From NCBI GenBank assembly GCA_009783865.1, contig WRCR01000276.1:1-5744 (forward strand): 5,744 bases of DNA, read 5' to 3'. This stretch comes from Planctomycetaceae bacterium (GTDB lineage Bacteria; Planctomycetota; Planctomycetia; Pirellulales; Thermoguttaceae). A program made the translations under genes and the position numbers. Positions 5,690 to 5,744 of the stretch are shown here, piece after piece; position 1 is the stretch's first letter; every line of letters begins with the position of its first letter. The notes beneath the pieces were generated by a model, which saw nothing but the letters and a program-made list of their open reading frames with translations, made no database searches and was not told the DNA's origin.

Positions 5690-5744
5690 CAGATACTGTT
5701 CCAAATCGGCGTAATGCGGTTCCATTGCGAGCCGGTCGGCTTCA
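5684..5744 (-). CDS. C-terminal end of an unidentified protein, cut by window edge
   Basis: On the - strand the last codons before TGA (5686-5684) read EADRLAMEPHYADLEQYLS, entering from beyond the window. The frame is open to the edge, and the amphipathic, acidic sequence and codon choice resemble neighbouring genes. Nineteen codons are too few to name a family. It has the same direction as the BON gene, but the roughly 250-bp gap argues against a tight operon. It could also be a chance open frame. Confidence 0.45.
   Translation of the reverse strand, partial: EADRLAMEPHYADLEQYLS

Noticed and set aside
1..5744. CRISPR array, tRNA, rRNA, insertion sequence or transposase
   Set aside because: No regularly spaced repeats, cloverleaf-like segments, rRNA stretches or transposase frames were seen on either strand.

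Overview
The window looks like chromosomal DNA from a bacterium of moderate GC content. A member of the Planctomycetota, perhaps host-associated or anaerobic, is my best guess. It rests on one weak clue: the BON-domain protein at the right end has a proline-rich linker and an aromatic C-terminal motif (GWRK...EW.DGWW.LDF) that I associate with planctomycete envelope proteins. The housekeeping genes do not settle the phylum, so treat the assignment as inference.

Left part (1-1807, + strand): an AT-rich restriction-modification locus. It begins inside the gene of an N6-adenine DNA methyltransferase, whose start lies before the window. The next reading frame starts inside the methyltransferase's last codons behind a good ribosome binding site (ATG at 1056) and is probably the cognate restriction endonuclease. 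It is broken as read: the ATG frame stops at 1173-1175, and the long protein-like frame lies one base back (-1). The methyltransferase frame also carries a GC-rich palindromic element read through in frame.

Middle (1830-4426): a divergent pair around a 95-bp promoter region. An alpha-D-phosphohexomutase (phosphomannomutase/phosphoglucomutase family) runs left on the - strand. Epoxyqueuosine reductase (queG), the last step of tRNA queuosine synthesis, runs right. The two genes begin with the same 12 bases in inverted orientation.

Right part (4427-5744): a secreted or periplasmic BON-domain protein on the - strand. It ends at a strong intrinsic terminator, which is built from a second copy of the palindromic element found inside the methyltransferase. 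Upstream of it lie about 250 bp of mostly non-coding DNA, then the last codons of another - strand gene cut by the window edge.

The methyltransferase and broken endonuclease form one functional unit, possibly decaying to an orphan methyltransferase. The other genes are independent housekeeping or envelope functions. I see no complete, clearly new multi-gene system. The best leads are the palindromic repeat family that serves both as a terminator and as in-frame coding sequence, and the unrecognised, frameshifted restriction-enzyme candidate.
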